DNA from: Pholiota molesta
Taxonomy: Eukaryota > Basidiomycota > Agaricomycetes > Agaricales > Strophariaceae
Length of the DNA: 64,000 nt
Reading direction: 5' to 3'
NCBI GenBank assembly: GCA_014925825.1
Contig: JACGCK010000113.1
Span: forward strand, 1-64,000
In this document: piece after piece, positions 35,266-47,646 of the stretch
Layout of the letters: every line of letters starts with the position of its first letter
Position numbering within the stretch: the stretch's first letter is position 1
Made by a program: the position numbers and the translations under genes
Notes under the pieces: generated by a model
What the model saw: the letters and a program-made list of their open reading frames with translations, nothing else
The model's database searches: none
Told to the model about the DNA's origin: nothing

Positions 35266-37995
35266 TTAGCGCCAACTAGTAGCGACCGTCTGTGTCGTCC
35301 CAGACGTAGCAACAGTAGCCGAACGATTAGGATCGGATTCCCAGTTGACCTGAACAAAAAAAATTTGAATGAGTACATGTCCAACTCCGAGGAGCACGGC
35401 CAGACGTACAGTTCCATCAGTTTCTTTGCGGATAAATTTGTATTGGAAGGTAGTTCCAGCAGGCAAGGAAACTGAAACGCTCCATACAGGATACGAAGCA
35501 GCTGAAAGAGCGATCTACCAGGAATAGCAGCAGCCTGAGTATTCAGCAAGGACTCGGAGCGCCATCAAGACTTACCGCTGACGCCGGAGCCCACGTCCCG
35601 AGTTGCGAGATGCTTCCAGATAGGAAGATGTTCTACGAGTAACTCATGAGCGAAATTCCGTACAAAAGTAAAAGCAATTACCTCGCCGAGCGTCGTCGTC
35701 GCCGTTTCTTGGAAAGTGACAGAAACTGTCCCACTAGTGCTCGTACCAGAGCCCGTACTAGAGCCCGTCCCAGAGCCCGTTCCAAGCGCCCCCGTGTGGA
35801 TAGCAATAGCGCTCCGCGCAGCAACAGTCGCCGTAAACGTACCGCCAGAAACGGTGATCCTATCGCAGCCCACCGTATTGAACACACCGCACTTGGCACG
35901 AAAAATAAAGGATGGTGAATGCTCACCCTAATCCAGTACAAGCTCCCGACACGCTCGCGCCGCTGATCACATCGCAATACGACCCGGCAGGCAGAGAAGT
36001 GGTGAACGTTGCGGTCCATGCCGAATCGACGTTGTTGATCGCCACAAATCCAAGAGCACCTAAGCACAACGGCGTTCATTTTTGAATTCAGAGACAAGTT
36101 CCATGATACCGCTCACCTCGTCCGAAAGCAATTTGCTGCGACTGGGGAGAGACCCAATTCGTAAGGGCCGCCGAACCGACATTATTCCGGAACCCAACCA
36201 TCCCAACTATGGCCGGGAAACGATGTTGGCACCACCATCCTCCGGTACCACCATTTGCTGTACAAGTACCCGCGCCTACATAATCAACCCATCATAAACA
36301 AAGTGAACCCATCGATGCAGTGAAAGACACCTCACCTCCATTGGGCGCTCCATCGTCGGTAGTCGAGAATGAGTAGCTCGAAAGGATGGTGGGCGTCCCG
36401 TACGGGTGGGCAAGTGAGAAAATCGTGGCGGTGATGTAGGTGTTAGAGGGAGAATTGATATTTAGGGAATTTCCGTTCTGTTCGTGGCCCTTTAATCACA
36501 GAGGTCTATCGACTCGTAACATGTGCAGCTTACTCTCTCCGTATCGTGATTTGCGACGAAAACATTTGCTTGCGTCCCAGAGATCCATCCTTGAATATAG
36601 ATCAATTCAGATTATCCATTGTATCGTATCGTTGAACACAACATACCTTGACTATCGAGGTTTTCGAGGTTGGAGATTCCTCCACCAGAAAAAGCGCTCT
36701 GCACCGCAGTGGTATATCTGAATCTATAAATAGAACGACGCTTCAAAACCTATTGTTGTCAAAACCATGAAAGTGACTGACTCCTGGACATCGCCTAGTT
36801 CACCGCTTCAGATAACATACTTCCAAAGGTAGTCACGATGCGCTCACCAATGCCGACATATTGTGCAGGCGTAATAGGCTCTCCTGCACCAAAAATAACC
36901 TCCTGGGTTAGGTAAGGTTTGCTAGTGAGTCGGGAAGTGATATTGGCAATATCCGTCGGATTGATATCTGAAAATTAAAGATATCAGCATCCAATATTCA
37001 GTCCCTAGCCCGCCGAGATGAAACTAGAGCAACGTACGTTTTGCAGCATCCAACCGGAATCCATCAACACCAAGGGAAAGAAGGTCGTTTCCGTATGCTG
37101 CCAGACGTGAACGCACATATTCCGACTCAGTAAACAAACTTTCGACACACGATTTAGTAATCATGAGCTGAGATTTAGAGGGTAGCCGAAAACTCACTCC
37201 GCCAAGTTATCGAGCTGGCAGGTCTGGACCTCGACTGCGTTGTCGTAGTTAACGATGTCGTCGTTTGGTTCAAGACCGCAGTGATGGAAATCCTAGAAAA
37301 CGATATGAGTCCAAGGGAAGAGATGCCGTAGCGTTAGGGAGTCGATATCCTTACCTGGTTTTGGTATATACCGGGATAGACATAGTGAGTGAATGTGCTT
37401 CCGGCAACTCCAGTGCCAGAGTCGATACCAGCCATGTGGTTCCATAAGGTATCTATAAAATGCAATTTAGCACACCTTCGCGATGAACGTAGTAAAAAGA
37501 AAACTTACCTGAAATCACTTTGACTCCAGCGGAATGACACGTGTTAATCATACTAGAAAACATGATTTCTTCAATATTATTAGCAGGAAACCATGGGTTC
37601 AGCTCACCTTTGGAATTGAGCACGATTTCCGCGCTTAGATGTCAAGATGTAGGAAACTGGCTGATAATCTGTCCACCACTGAGCACCAGCAATATGCTCC
37701 TGAGGAGGGCTGACTACAAAAGAATATGAGTATCGTCTCGCTTCAACATACCACCAAAAATTGCTTTACCTTGAACAAATCCATATCCCGCAGGGCCGAT
37801 AAAATTCGTACATTCAGCAGCGACGCTATCCCAAGTCCATTCAAACATCTGTATGATGACATTTTTCGTGCTGCCAACCGGAGCCCGAGGATCGAGAGTT
37901 ACATCAACATGAGTAGCAGAACGAGGCTCAAGCGGGCCAGACAACGCTAACGGTAGCAGAGCTAGCACCAGTGTCAAGTACGTGCACGACAGCAT
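35266..37995 (-). CDS. Secreted GH13 alpha-amylase with C-terminal CBM20
   Basis: Extracellular starch hydrolase. The start [20 protein letters not shown] is a signal peptide. The catalytic barrel begins [18 protein letters not shown]. The nucleophile Asp is in [10 protein letters not shown] (about 37,037-37,071), the acid Glu in [13 protein letters not shown] (near 36.87-36.9 kb) and the third Asp in [10 protein letters not shown] (about 36,531-36,560). A Gly/Ser/Thr linker ([15 protein letters not shown]) leads to a starch-binding domain starting [15 protein letters not shown] and ending [13 protein letters not shown]...VATSWR, typical of CBM20. More than ten short introns. A minus-strand TATA element (TTATAAAG) lies at about 38,053-38,060, some 60 bp upstream. 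The gene is tail-to-tail with AA9 copy 2, only 135 bp apart. Confidence 0.92.
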
Positions 37996-38924
37996 GGCTG
38001 GGAGGGAAGGGGAAGCAAGTCAGAGATGGCTGGAGTGTGCAGTTGGGGCCGCCTTTATAAACTGACAACGGGAGTTGAGAGATGTACTGTCGTGTGATGC
38101 GTGGAAGATGTGCAAAAATAGCGACGAGTACGACGCCTCTCCAGTTCCTCGTGGAACTGGCATACGCGACGATATCGGCTCCGCTGAATAATCGATTCTA
38201 GGATGAGGAAGATGACGACAGAAAATCAAAGAGGTATGAGATGAATCGTTATCATGATCAAGACTAAGGCTGACCAGTTGGTAAACGCAGCTTCACTTTC
38301 TACGATTGAACGTGATTAGACTATGGCATTCGGCCAACAAATACGGCGCCGGCGAACGTGCAGAACAAAATTCACGTCGAAAGCGTCCAAAATACCAAGA
38401 GCGGAAAATTTATATGAGAAGAAGACTTTGGGAGTGAGCGAGTCTCCGGCCATTCGATGACACGTGGCAACCAAGGCGCATGCTAGTCCCCACTGGTGAC
38501 CAGGTCCTCATGGAAGAGAATTGTGAAGTAGAGCATCGAATTGATCCATGTCCAGTGCCAACTATGTCATGAATAGAGGTGTGCTATATAGGATGGCTGG
38601 GTTAAATTTCAGAGAGTGTCCTCCTAAATATGTCGAGAACGTGAAAACCAACGATGGATTCGAACGGGGGCCGGTGAGTGGTCAGGCTGATTCATCCAGG
38701 AGTTCTGCTAACAGTGATCATAGGTTCCAGCTTCGAAGGTTGTTCTCGCGGTAGAGCGGCGAGGAGGATTCAAGTCGTCGTTTTCTTCCCGCATCGCCAT
38801 CATGAACGTTCAGGCCAAGGGAAGGAGTTGTCGAACTTGTCCCCACCACGGCCCGGCAGCCCCGTCATGACATCATTGTCTGAAGTTGGTCTGAAGTGGG
38901 TCTGAACTGATCCACCAACCGTCG
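37996..38924. other. Intergenic, divergent amylase and PEBP promoters
   Basis: The left end carries the amylase TATA element. No exon is recognised. The right 100 bp are the leader of the PEBP gene. Confidence 0.5.
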
Positions 38925-39734
38925 ATGGCCTCTTTCTCCTTTGCCTTCACCCTCCGACGTCAACTCAGCACCATTTCCAAAGCAAAAAACATGTCAGACC
39001 CTCTTGTGAAAGTGGTAACCGCGCTCAAAGCAGAGAAAGTCATCCCCGACGTGATCCCAGCCTCCGCCAACTTCCTGCCCTCCGTGCTCTTCCACATCGT
39101 CTGGCCCTCCAACGGCACGGAGGTGGTCCTCGGCAATAAGGTGCAGCGAGGACTCACACTTGACGAACCGGAAATCAAGATCCTCCCAGAGGTAGCCCCG
39201 AAAGAGGACCAAGTGGATAGCACCCACCCCTCGACCCTATCCTATACACTGGTTATGACTGATCCTGACGCGCCCTCTCGCGCTGATCCCAAGTTTGGAG
39301 AGTGGAGGCACTGGGTGGTAAGTATTGGTTTTTCTTGACAGCACGCGAGGTGTAAACAAGAACGGAATATCGTTTTACAGTTGCCTGGACTCAAGCTGCC
39401 TCCAGAGAAGGCTGGTGAAACGACAGGCGCCTTCGCCATCAAAACGCGCAAAGCAACCACGCCTTACTATCCGCCTGCCCCGCCTCCAGGCACAGGCTTT
39501 CACCGCTACAGTGCGTCCAAAAGCCGCCCATATTATGAAATACATCACTAATAATTGTCTTTAGTCTTTCTTCTGTTCGAAGAACCCGCAGGAGGAATTA
39601 CCATCCCAGGCAATGCGGTGGAGCACAACGGGGACCCAGCCACTCGCAAAATGTGGAATGCCATGGTGTTCGCGAATGCGTATCACTTGAAGCTCGTCGG
39701 CGCGAACTTCTTTGAGACACAAGCTGACAAGTGA
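38925..39734 (+). CDS. Phosphatidylethanolamine-binding protein (PEBP) family, possibly mitochondrial
   Basis: Three exons (38925-39317, 39381-39510, 39565-39734). The PEBP anion-pocket motifs are present: [16 protein letters not shown], then EWRHWV, and near the end GF-HRY before LLFEEPAG. The C-terminal helix reads [24 protein letters not shown] proteins bind phospholipids or act as protease/kinase modulators (yeast Tfs1; also mitochondrial ribosomal MrpL35). The N-terminus [20 protein letters not shown] is basic and hydroxylated, as in a mitochondrial presequence; an internal start at 38991 (MSDPLVKV) would give the cytosolic form. Which is used cannot be seen. Confidence 0.85.
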
Positions 39735-40889
39735 TTTTTCTGAAGAGAAGATAGAATTTTTTATGCCGTCACAATTGTATAATCTTGAACTTGTAAATTA
39801 GAGAGATTCTGGTGCAAAGCTTCACACCGCCCACGAGAAGATTAACAAGCATTTCCTATTCTGTGGCACGAGCTGATACGAGATTTCGACCATCAGAATT
39901 GAATGTCTCCCGCGTGACCCAAGCTTTCAGGATACAGAAGAGAGAATGTGAGGAGAAGCTCGAGAGCTTTCAAATGATTCAGGGTACGGGAAGCGCCTGA
40001 AGGAGCGCACACCCCACATCAGATCCCTTCCCATACACCACGGTCTCTACAGGCATATGTTCTAGGTCTTCACACAGTCCAGCCCAAGGTGGCTAAGGCT
40101 CCATACTACTTCTTGGTCCCATCCAGAGGTTTGGCTGACCAAAGAAGAAGAGAAGATGACCAAACCATACGGGATGAACTGGAATCAGAACTCTCGAATC
40201 ATATAGCATGTGTCGGTGTTATACAGCCTCAGCGCAGTCCACGCGACATGCTCTTCGTTGCCGCACCTTATACCTGGTAGGTTTTATCCGGAATATAGAC
40301 TGGCCAAACCAAAGAGAAGGAGACGATAGAAAATGGGCTTGGACTGGACAAGAGTAGTAACACAGGTTGTCAAGCAAGGTACAGTCGTTCATTCAGAGAA
40401 GAATAAGGACCCAAGAAGATATGCGAGACCCAAAGCTGCGGTATGAAGCTGTCGCACCGCATCTCAAAACTCGGGCAACGTAGACAGGCGACGCGTGAGG
40501 CATTGAGGCTTCAGAATGACAGTCAATACCAGGTCAAAACTAATCAGTCAGACGTCAAAGTTTCGACTACATTCAGCTGGAAGGGGGGAATACGTGGGAA
40601 AGGTCAAGGGAAGGGGCGATCAAGAGGCGATAACGAAGAAAGAAAGCTGCTGTCGAAATTTGCAGATATCCTTATTTGCCTTGATCCTCGACAATAAATA
40701 TGCACGGACCAGTCCACCAAGTTCGAAGTTCGGCATGTCGTATTAATTTATTCAAAATTCATTACTTTATCACTCCACAGGCGCTACAATTATCCAAAAA
40801 CCACTATGTATACCCGTTTATCAAGAAAGTTCGAATGCGTCCCAAATCTGTCCGAATTGTCTCTCAAGACGTGCCCTATTAAAGCCGAC
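39735..40889. other. Intergenic between convergent genes
   Basis: No supported exon. Short open frames lack domains, and the stretch is purine-rich around 40.1-40.7 kb. Confidence 0.5.
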
Positions 40890-42709
40890 TTAGATGTCCA
40901 CTCTGAAAAAATGATGTCAGCGCTAGAGCTTCATTCCAAATAACAAAAGAGAACACATACTTCAGAACATGTCTGTATCGCACACTATTATCTTTCACAT
41001 TGCGAAGGGCTTTTCCGGCCTCTTTCACTGAAGTAAAATACTTATTAGCCATCGTCCTTCTCAGCAAAAAAGAACGAGATCTTACTGGGTAACTTCTCTA
41101 CATAAGATTTGACGCCCTTCTTCACGGCCAAATCGAGCATCTGGAGTACTTCTTTCTTGCTCCCACTATTTAACACATTTTAGTCTGTCATACCCATGAA
41201 AACAGCGATAGTCGGGGGACTGACATGTGGCTTCCTCCCAAGAGGCAGGCGTTTTTGGAAAATTCTATCATGCAGCATAAGATGTTTTGAATCAAGTTTG
41301 AATACATAATGATTGAAGACCACTTACGGAAGGCATTCATCGAGGGTAGATTTTCATCGGGCAAGGCGACCATGATAAGACGTCCTCCGACCGTGAGAGT
41401 CGACATCAGACCCTCCAAAGGAAGTCCTTTCGAAACATCGACAGTGCACTGTAGAAAACCCTTAAGTCTAAAGGGCCATTGTCATGAAAAGCAGAAATTA
41501 CGATAATGATATCCAATTTTCCTTGCCAATCTTCGGCGAAACCTTTGTCGGTAATGACGAAATGGCTAGCTCCAAGTTCGCGGGCATCGTTCTAAAAGCA
41601 CAAATACACATCTGTCGAATGGGATCCTCTAGTAAGCTGCTTCGATATAACTTACCTCTTTGTCAGGGGAATGCGAGAAGGACACGACTTCAGCACCGAG
41701 AGCTTTGGCAAACTGAATTGCGAAATGGCTGCCCAAAGACCATAATAAGTAATAGTATCGCCAAAATAAAATCAGGAGGGGATGTTGTTACCCGAGGCCT
41801 CCGATTCCTACCACTCCGACTAGTTTTCCGGGACTGCAAATATTTCAGATCGAAATTCATGTAGAAAATGTCGTTTGCTTACCCAGCTCCATTGCGCACA
41901 AGGGGTGAAAACACTGTTAACCCGGCGCAGAGCATTGGTGAAGCTTGTTCCAATGGTATCTCCTTAGGAATGGGGAACACGAAACGTTCATGCGCACGAA
42001 TAGCAGTAGAATATCCGCCATGGGCAACGTCACCCTAGTAAACATCATATTCATCAGAAAATATATCCTCAAAAGATAGGCGCGCGTATACGTTTTGGTA
42101 TTTAGCATTATAGGTATTGACTGCTTTCGGACAGCTATATGCGCCCTATATAAGCAAAATTTCGTTTGATATAGGTGAAGCCGAGGAAACGTACTAGTTC
42201 TCGTTGTCCGTTTTGCAGAGCCTGCATTCGAAACAGGAGCATACCTGAGCGCTGGATAATTGTCAGAAGCGGTATGAATGGCAGTTTAATATAACGCCTT
42301 ACCCAACGCCGACGCGATCTCCGACGTTAAACTCTGTGACTTTGGGGCCGACTTTGACGACACGCCCAGTGATTTCATGTCCAGGAATAACTGGCTTGAG
42401 CGAGGGTCAGTCTCCAAGGTAAAAAATAAAAATAATGAAGACATTACCAGCATGGGTTTACCCCAACCGCCTGTAACGGTATGGACATCGGATCCGCAGA
42501 CCCCACAGTACTCGATTTTGACGTCGACATCATAATCTTCGAACCGCTTTGGCTCAAAATCAATTAGCTCTGGCTGATCCCAATGCTCGGTGTCTTTAAC
42601 GCTATAGATTAGAATACCAGCCCGAGACTTGTTAGTGATTCACGATGCGGAGGTTTATAACTTACGCATATCCTTTCCACTGTAAGTCGGAACTCTTTAT
42701 GTTGGACAT
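40890..42709 (-). CDS. Zinc-dependent alcohol dehydrogenase, cinnamyl-alcohol type (NADP)
   Basis: A medium-chain dehydrogenase that reduces aromatic or aliphatic aldehydes with NADPH. The start [15 protein letters not shown] precedes [18 protein letters not shown]. Catalytic zinc ligands are in [11 protein letters not shown] and PGHEITGRV, and structural zinc cysteines in [16 protein letters not shown] continuing YCPKAV across an intron. The cofactor fold has [18 protein letters not shown]. Other family segments are [14 protein letters not shown] and [20 protein letters not shown]. It ends ...RYRHVLKVDI with TAA at 40890-40892. About ten introns. The family resembles yeast Adh6 and bacterial YahK. 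It flanks the mating locus; no functional link is implied. Confidence 0.9.
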
Positions 42710-44002
42710 AATTTCTGTGACTTGAATCTTTATCGTCGAAGTATGTGTGTAAAGGAGAAGAATGAATGTTGGGTTGGTTGAGGACAGCCTCATCTTATAT
42801 AGGTCTGTCTCTCGCCGCATTCATTCCCAAACTACTAAGATCGTGATGAAGTATATGACGACATACTTTCGGTGTTGGGGTAAGCACCAAAAAAGAACTT
42901 GTGGGCGCATATATTTAACCACGGCCGCGGCAGATTGCGCGTATTGCGCGTCACTAGCACTCGCGCGACAAAGACGTGTGAGCGCGTTGCAGACAGCGGC
43001 CGTACAAGAACTAAACGACAAGCTGGGTCTACTTGAGGTCGATCCCATACACTTTAACCACGCTCAATATTGATTGTAATATTTTCGGAAAATGATACAA
43101 CATTATTAAATAGTACGTATGCAGGCTTCTAAGACCTACATACATGTATGCAATTATATAGCCGGAAATTTATGACGTATTTAATTATGTTACCAATTTT
43201 TTTAATGGAGTCCTTATCCAGGAAGCGTGCATCGTAAGTATTTCCAAGGCATTTTATGGAGAAGCACTTGCCACGACTTTCGATTGACTTTCGAAGTAGC
43301 TCACAAAGTTCATCATGAATCGAATAGTACAAATCTGCTTAATAAATAAGGACTCGATCAGATTTCTACCGACATGATTAAAATTATTCTTTCATTGAAG
43401 ACTATCAAGTCGCTGTTATGGCGTTTGACCGTATCAGTGTATGGAATTCGCGCCGAGAAGAGCGGATGAGAGGGCGACATCGATGCACAGCCACCAGTCA
43501 CATGATCTCCCAATCGGGAACGGACATACACCCGTCCAATTTCGGCCAACGCTCTTGACAGCCTTTCTCACTGTTACGCTTCCGCATTTGCTCGTCCCCT
43601 TGTGCTTGCAGGTCGATATCGGATGCTATACTCCCTCGTGTAGTGAAAGAACTCTGTCGCTACTGAGGGGACCTCTTTTCATTGACTAAGTCCTTGTTTC
43701 TAAAGAGGTAAAATCAAGGTAAAATATTATTTCAATACGCAATCAACATGAACCGGCGCTTGAAACACGCCTCCCGCGGACGCTCCATTCCCAATTCGTG
43801 TAAGTCCTTCTTTTTTTAATACTAGCCTAGTAAAGAAAAAAAAACGAATCCTTGTTCTTTGATCTTTAATATACAGCAGAATCCGAGCCCGAAATATCCA
43901 CCTCTTCGCCTCTTCGTTCTGGACACCGCTTCTCGTATTGAGCAGCGACTCCATCCTGTCTTCGTTCTTTCTATCGTGCATTTCTCCGTAGGGGATACTT
44001 GC
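42710..44002. other. Intergenic and 5' leader of first receptor
   Basis: No gene is recognised. An upstream ATG at 43748 (MNRRLKHASRGRSIPNS), followed by a gtaagt donor and a tatacag acceptor (43,875), would encode about 40 residues ending before the receptor start. It may be a spliced 5' UTR with an upstream ORF. Confidence 0.4.
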
Positions 44003-46113
44003 ATGATAATGGCTGCGACATCAGCTGTTTTGTCTTTCACCTGTGCTGCCCTTATTGCCGTATTTCTCCCAGTACAGCGTATACGCACGAGCATTCCCCA
44101 GATAGCGATAGTCGTATGGCTTGGCGGCTATAATCTCGTGCATGGAATCAACGCGCTGGTATGGGCAGGAAATACGGACATTCACATCCCGGTCTGGTGT
44201 GATATGGGTAAGATTCTCGTTTTTATGTTTTATGCGCATGCAGCGGACTCATTGATATGTTCAGTCACGAAACTCATGCTTGGAGCTAATATCGCCCTCC
44301 CTGGAGCATTCCTCTGCATTGCCATAGAACTACGACTCATGTCCTCTACGAAGACTATCTCCATTAATCCTGTAGTTCTGCGAAATCGTAGAATTCTAGA
44401 GGTCTTCCTATGTTATGTTTTACCCGTAATATTCATGCTTTCTCGTGAGTGGTCTTTTCAACTTGCCGATTTGCATACTTAGTTTTACTTCACCATAGAT
44501 TTGATTGTTCAAGATAATCGATTTGATATCGTCAAGGATCTTGGATGCTCAGCTGCGACACATCCCTCCACCTTAGGCTTTCTGATCACATGGATCCCCC
44601 CTGTTTTTGTTTGCGTTTTAGTCTTCATATTCTGCGGTAAGTGTTCTTGAGCCATCTATACTTGTTCTTATATTTTTACTTACCTCAAAATACTAGCTAT
44701 GTCTGTCCACAACTCAGGCCTTCATATCCTCACTCCCTTAAACGATCACCTTCAATCCCGCTGTCTGATGACGTCGTCGCTCTTCTACCGCCGCTTGGCC
44801 ACCTGTTTCATCATGACAGGCGCGCTTTCCATCTTGAACTTTTCTGCTCTGTTCTCCATTCCGAAATACAAACCCTGGATCTCATGGGCGTCTGTCCACG
44901 CAACTCTGGCGCAAGTCAATATCGTGAAGGATGAGATTGACCCTGACCCAACGATGCCCAATAATGAATTCAAGAATATCCAAATTACTTGGTGGGGTAT
45001 CTTTGCTATTTCCGTTGTGTATATCGTTCTTTCTTTCGCGATTGGTGAAGAGGCTCGTGATGCGTACAAGTGGATTGCCACACAGGCCTCTCAGAAGAAA
45101 ACCCTTCATCGCAGCCTAGTTCTGCCCGTTTAGTGAGTGTTACTCCTTATTTATCCTTGGAATAGCATGCTCATTCAACGCTTTTCTTTTACAGTAAAGT
45201 CCGCTTCCATAAACCTCCCCCTTCGCCGGTGTCGGAAATGGTGACGCATTCTCCATCGTCAACTAAATCCCACCCTCTTCCTCTTACGATCGATCTCAAG
45301 TCCGGATGGGATGATACTATCAGAGAGAAGACACCGAGACGAATGGAGTTCTTGCGCAGCCCCAGGTCGATTTCTCCCAAACAAAGTTCTACGTTTAGCA
45401 CCAGCAGTCGGCCCACCAGTCCAAAACGGCCGTCCAGCCCCAGTGTCCGCTCCGTGAGCTCAAGCACCCAGTCCATGGCAGAGGACGACAGGGCCTTCAT
45501 GGAGTCCACTCTCTCGTACCTCGGCTCCCCGACTGCGCGCACACTCGGCATCGCGCCTCTGCAAGTCCCCCCGCGCGCGCGTTCTCCCTCCGTGCGAGTG
45601 GCGCTCGAGATACCGCCCAAGCCGCGCTCGCCGCCGCCCAGCCCTCCGACCCCGAGAGCGACCCCGCGGCCCTCGCCCAGGCACGTTCCTCAGGACGTCG
45701 ATGAGCCAGTGAACTTGGGCTCCGTGCTGGACGAGGCCTGGCCTGTCCCACCGGAGTCGCCCACGCCCAGTCTATCGCCGTCGCGCCACGGCGCGCGGTC
45801 GCGGTCGCGGTCGCACTCGCCCGCAAGCTCCTCTGAATCGGAGGAGGCGGTGGCTGGATACCCCGTGTTCTCTGCAACCGCCTCTCCGCGCCGTAAGAGC
45901 GGGCGTCCGTTTGATTCAGCTGGCATCTCTCCGTCTGTTGTTTTCGGGGCTGGACCGCCGTTGCCTCGGACGTCTCCTGCTTCCTCTGGAAAAGTGGCTG
46001 CGCTGGTGGGCCGTAATACGCTTAGGAAGCAATGGAGCAAGGAGCGTCTCAGGCAGGGCCAGTTTCCTACCACCGAAAGAATCCGTATGACCGTGGTTCA
46101 AGAGACGGTTTGA
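44003..46113 (+). CDS. STE3: STE3-like pheromone receptor 1
   Basis: A seven-helix G-protein-coupled receptor for lipopeptide mating pheromones. Five exons (44003-44207, 44265-44444, 44499-44636, 44697-45132, 45195-46113) give about 625 residues. The start MIMAATSAVLSFTCAALIAV opens helix 1; a second ATG lies two codons on. Family landmarks are INALVWAGN, PVWCDM, TKLMLGANIALPGAFLC, IVKDLGCSA and PWISWASVHATLAQV. The receptor core ends near SFAIGEEARDAYKWI. The cytoplasmic tail is unusually long and Ser/Pro/Arg-rich (SRSRSHSPASSSESEE; RPTSPKRPSSPS). The most divergent helices and the tail suggest a lineage separate from the other receptors. Confidence 0.9.
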
Positions 46114-47646
46114 ATCTTCCTCGTTTTTTCATTTTTCTTCCTTCATTTACGATCATGACCGCGGAATACTCTTTTGACGTTCGTTTCAGCGCTGGATATG
46201 CCTTCTGCCCTTCAAATTTACGACTGGATCTTTTCACACTTGTATCTATAGTCGGAGGGTGACACCACCCTCCACATTCGTGTTCTCCTTTCCGTTCGTT
46301 TTGTAGCATAGATATACCATGTAGCATACCCCTGTTGACCGTACCATTTATATATGCATTATGCTTCATAAGTTGTCCTTTAAGCATTCAGGTCAGCCAG
46401 ATCAAGCGCCGAAAATTCAGCACACACTTACGCATTGATTATCCGCATAATTCTAGCCCTTGCTTCATGTATCATGTCCCAACTGCTCTGTACCAGTCGA
46501 AGTTGACCATCTGGATGCACTTCATGAGCTCTATAAATAGACTACCATCATTTCAAGTTTCCCATGACCTCGTTCTCTTATTGTTCTGCTCTTTGTTATC
46601 ACTTACGTAACTTCACCATAAACGTCGACGGTGCTGCAAAGACAATAAGCACGTCCTCCAAGGGATACTTAAAGACAGTTACTGCATACACGGGGCCTAA
46701 TCCTCTTCCTTCCTTCCTTTCACCTCGAATTGCTGCTCGCACATGCCCACGGAATCTTCGCAACCCCCAAGTTGCAACGAGAAGCTGTGTGCCTTGTTAC
46801 TTGTAGTGGAGTTTTGGACAAGACTGGTTAGTGGACCTGATGTGATGACCTAAAACTCTGGTGCGTTTCATCCCAATAAGCCTTCTCTTACTTGCTGATG
46901 ATCTTCCTTCAGTACAGCGTATCTGTTATCTAAACTTCTGCGAAGGGATGTTCTGTTATCTTTGCGCCATACGCGTTCGACTTATCGCTCAGCGCATGGA
47001 ATTGGGGCCGAATATTCATCACTCCACTCCCCTTTTCGTCTTCAAATGCCCTCCCACCCGCTCTCACTTGGGCCATACGCTTTCGGGCATTCACCTTGTT
47101 CTCTTTTCATTTTACGGTGGCAGAAGATCCGACACGTGACCTTTATCTCACTGACGTTCTGTCACACGCGCGCTGGATTTGGGGTTGCCTTTCAATATTC
47201 CCCCAGAGCCCGCCTGGCCGCATATGTTCCTCAAGGAGCGGTACCGGTCAGTGACAGCTATTCTCAGCCTACGGGAAAATCAGCCGCGATGCCGGCATGG
47301 AGTGTTGACATCGTGATACTCGGATTTAGGTAAGGACAAGGTAGCGTCCTAATTTGGAGCGCACCTTGGACGTTTGATGGCGACGGTTTTGGGCGAGGAC
47401 AAAGTGACGTCCAAATGCGGACACGACCTTCTGAAGGCGCCCACTTTGCAGAACAAGGGGACAGCCCAAAAAGCGTACACGTAGGGAACATCGGAGCACT
47501 TGCTCTTATAAACTCGGGGTGGCTTTGCAAAAAGCCACCCTCCAGTTGATCTACCTTCCGTGTACTCGAAAGTTGTCCCCTCCTCCTTCCCTTCGAGTTA
47601 CCGGCCACCTCCCATCTACCAGCGATACCAGACAGAGGACCAGAAG
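46114..47646. other. Intergenic between receptors 1 and 2
   Basis: No pheromone-like CaaX frame and no receptor remnant found. The last 120 bp are the pyrimidine-rich leader of receptor 2. Confidence 0.5.

Noticed and set aside
42762..43073. 103-codon frame upstream of receptor 1
   Set aside because: No recognisable domain and it overlaps the promoter of the alcohol dehydrogenase.
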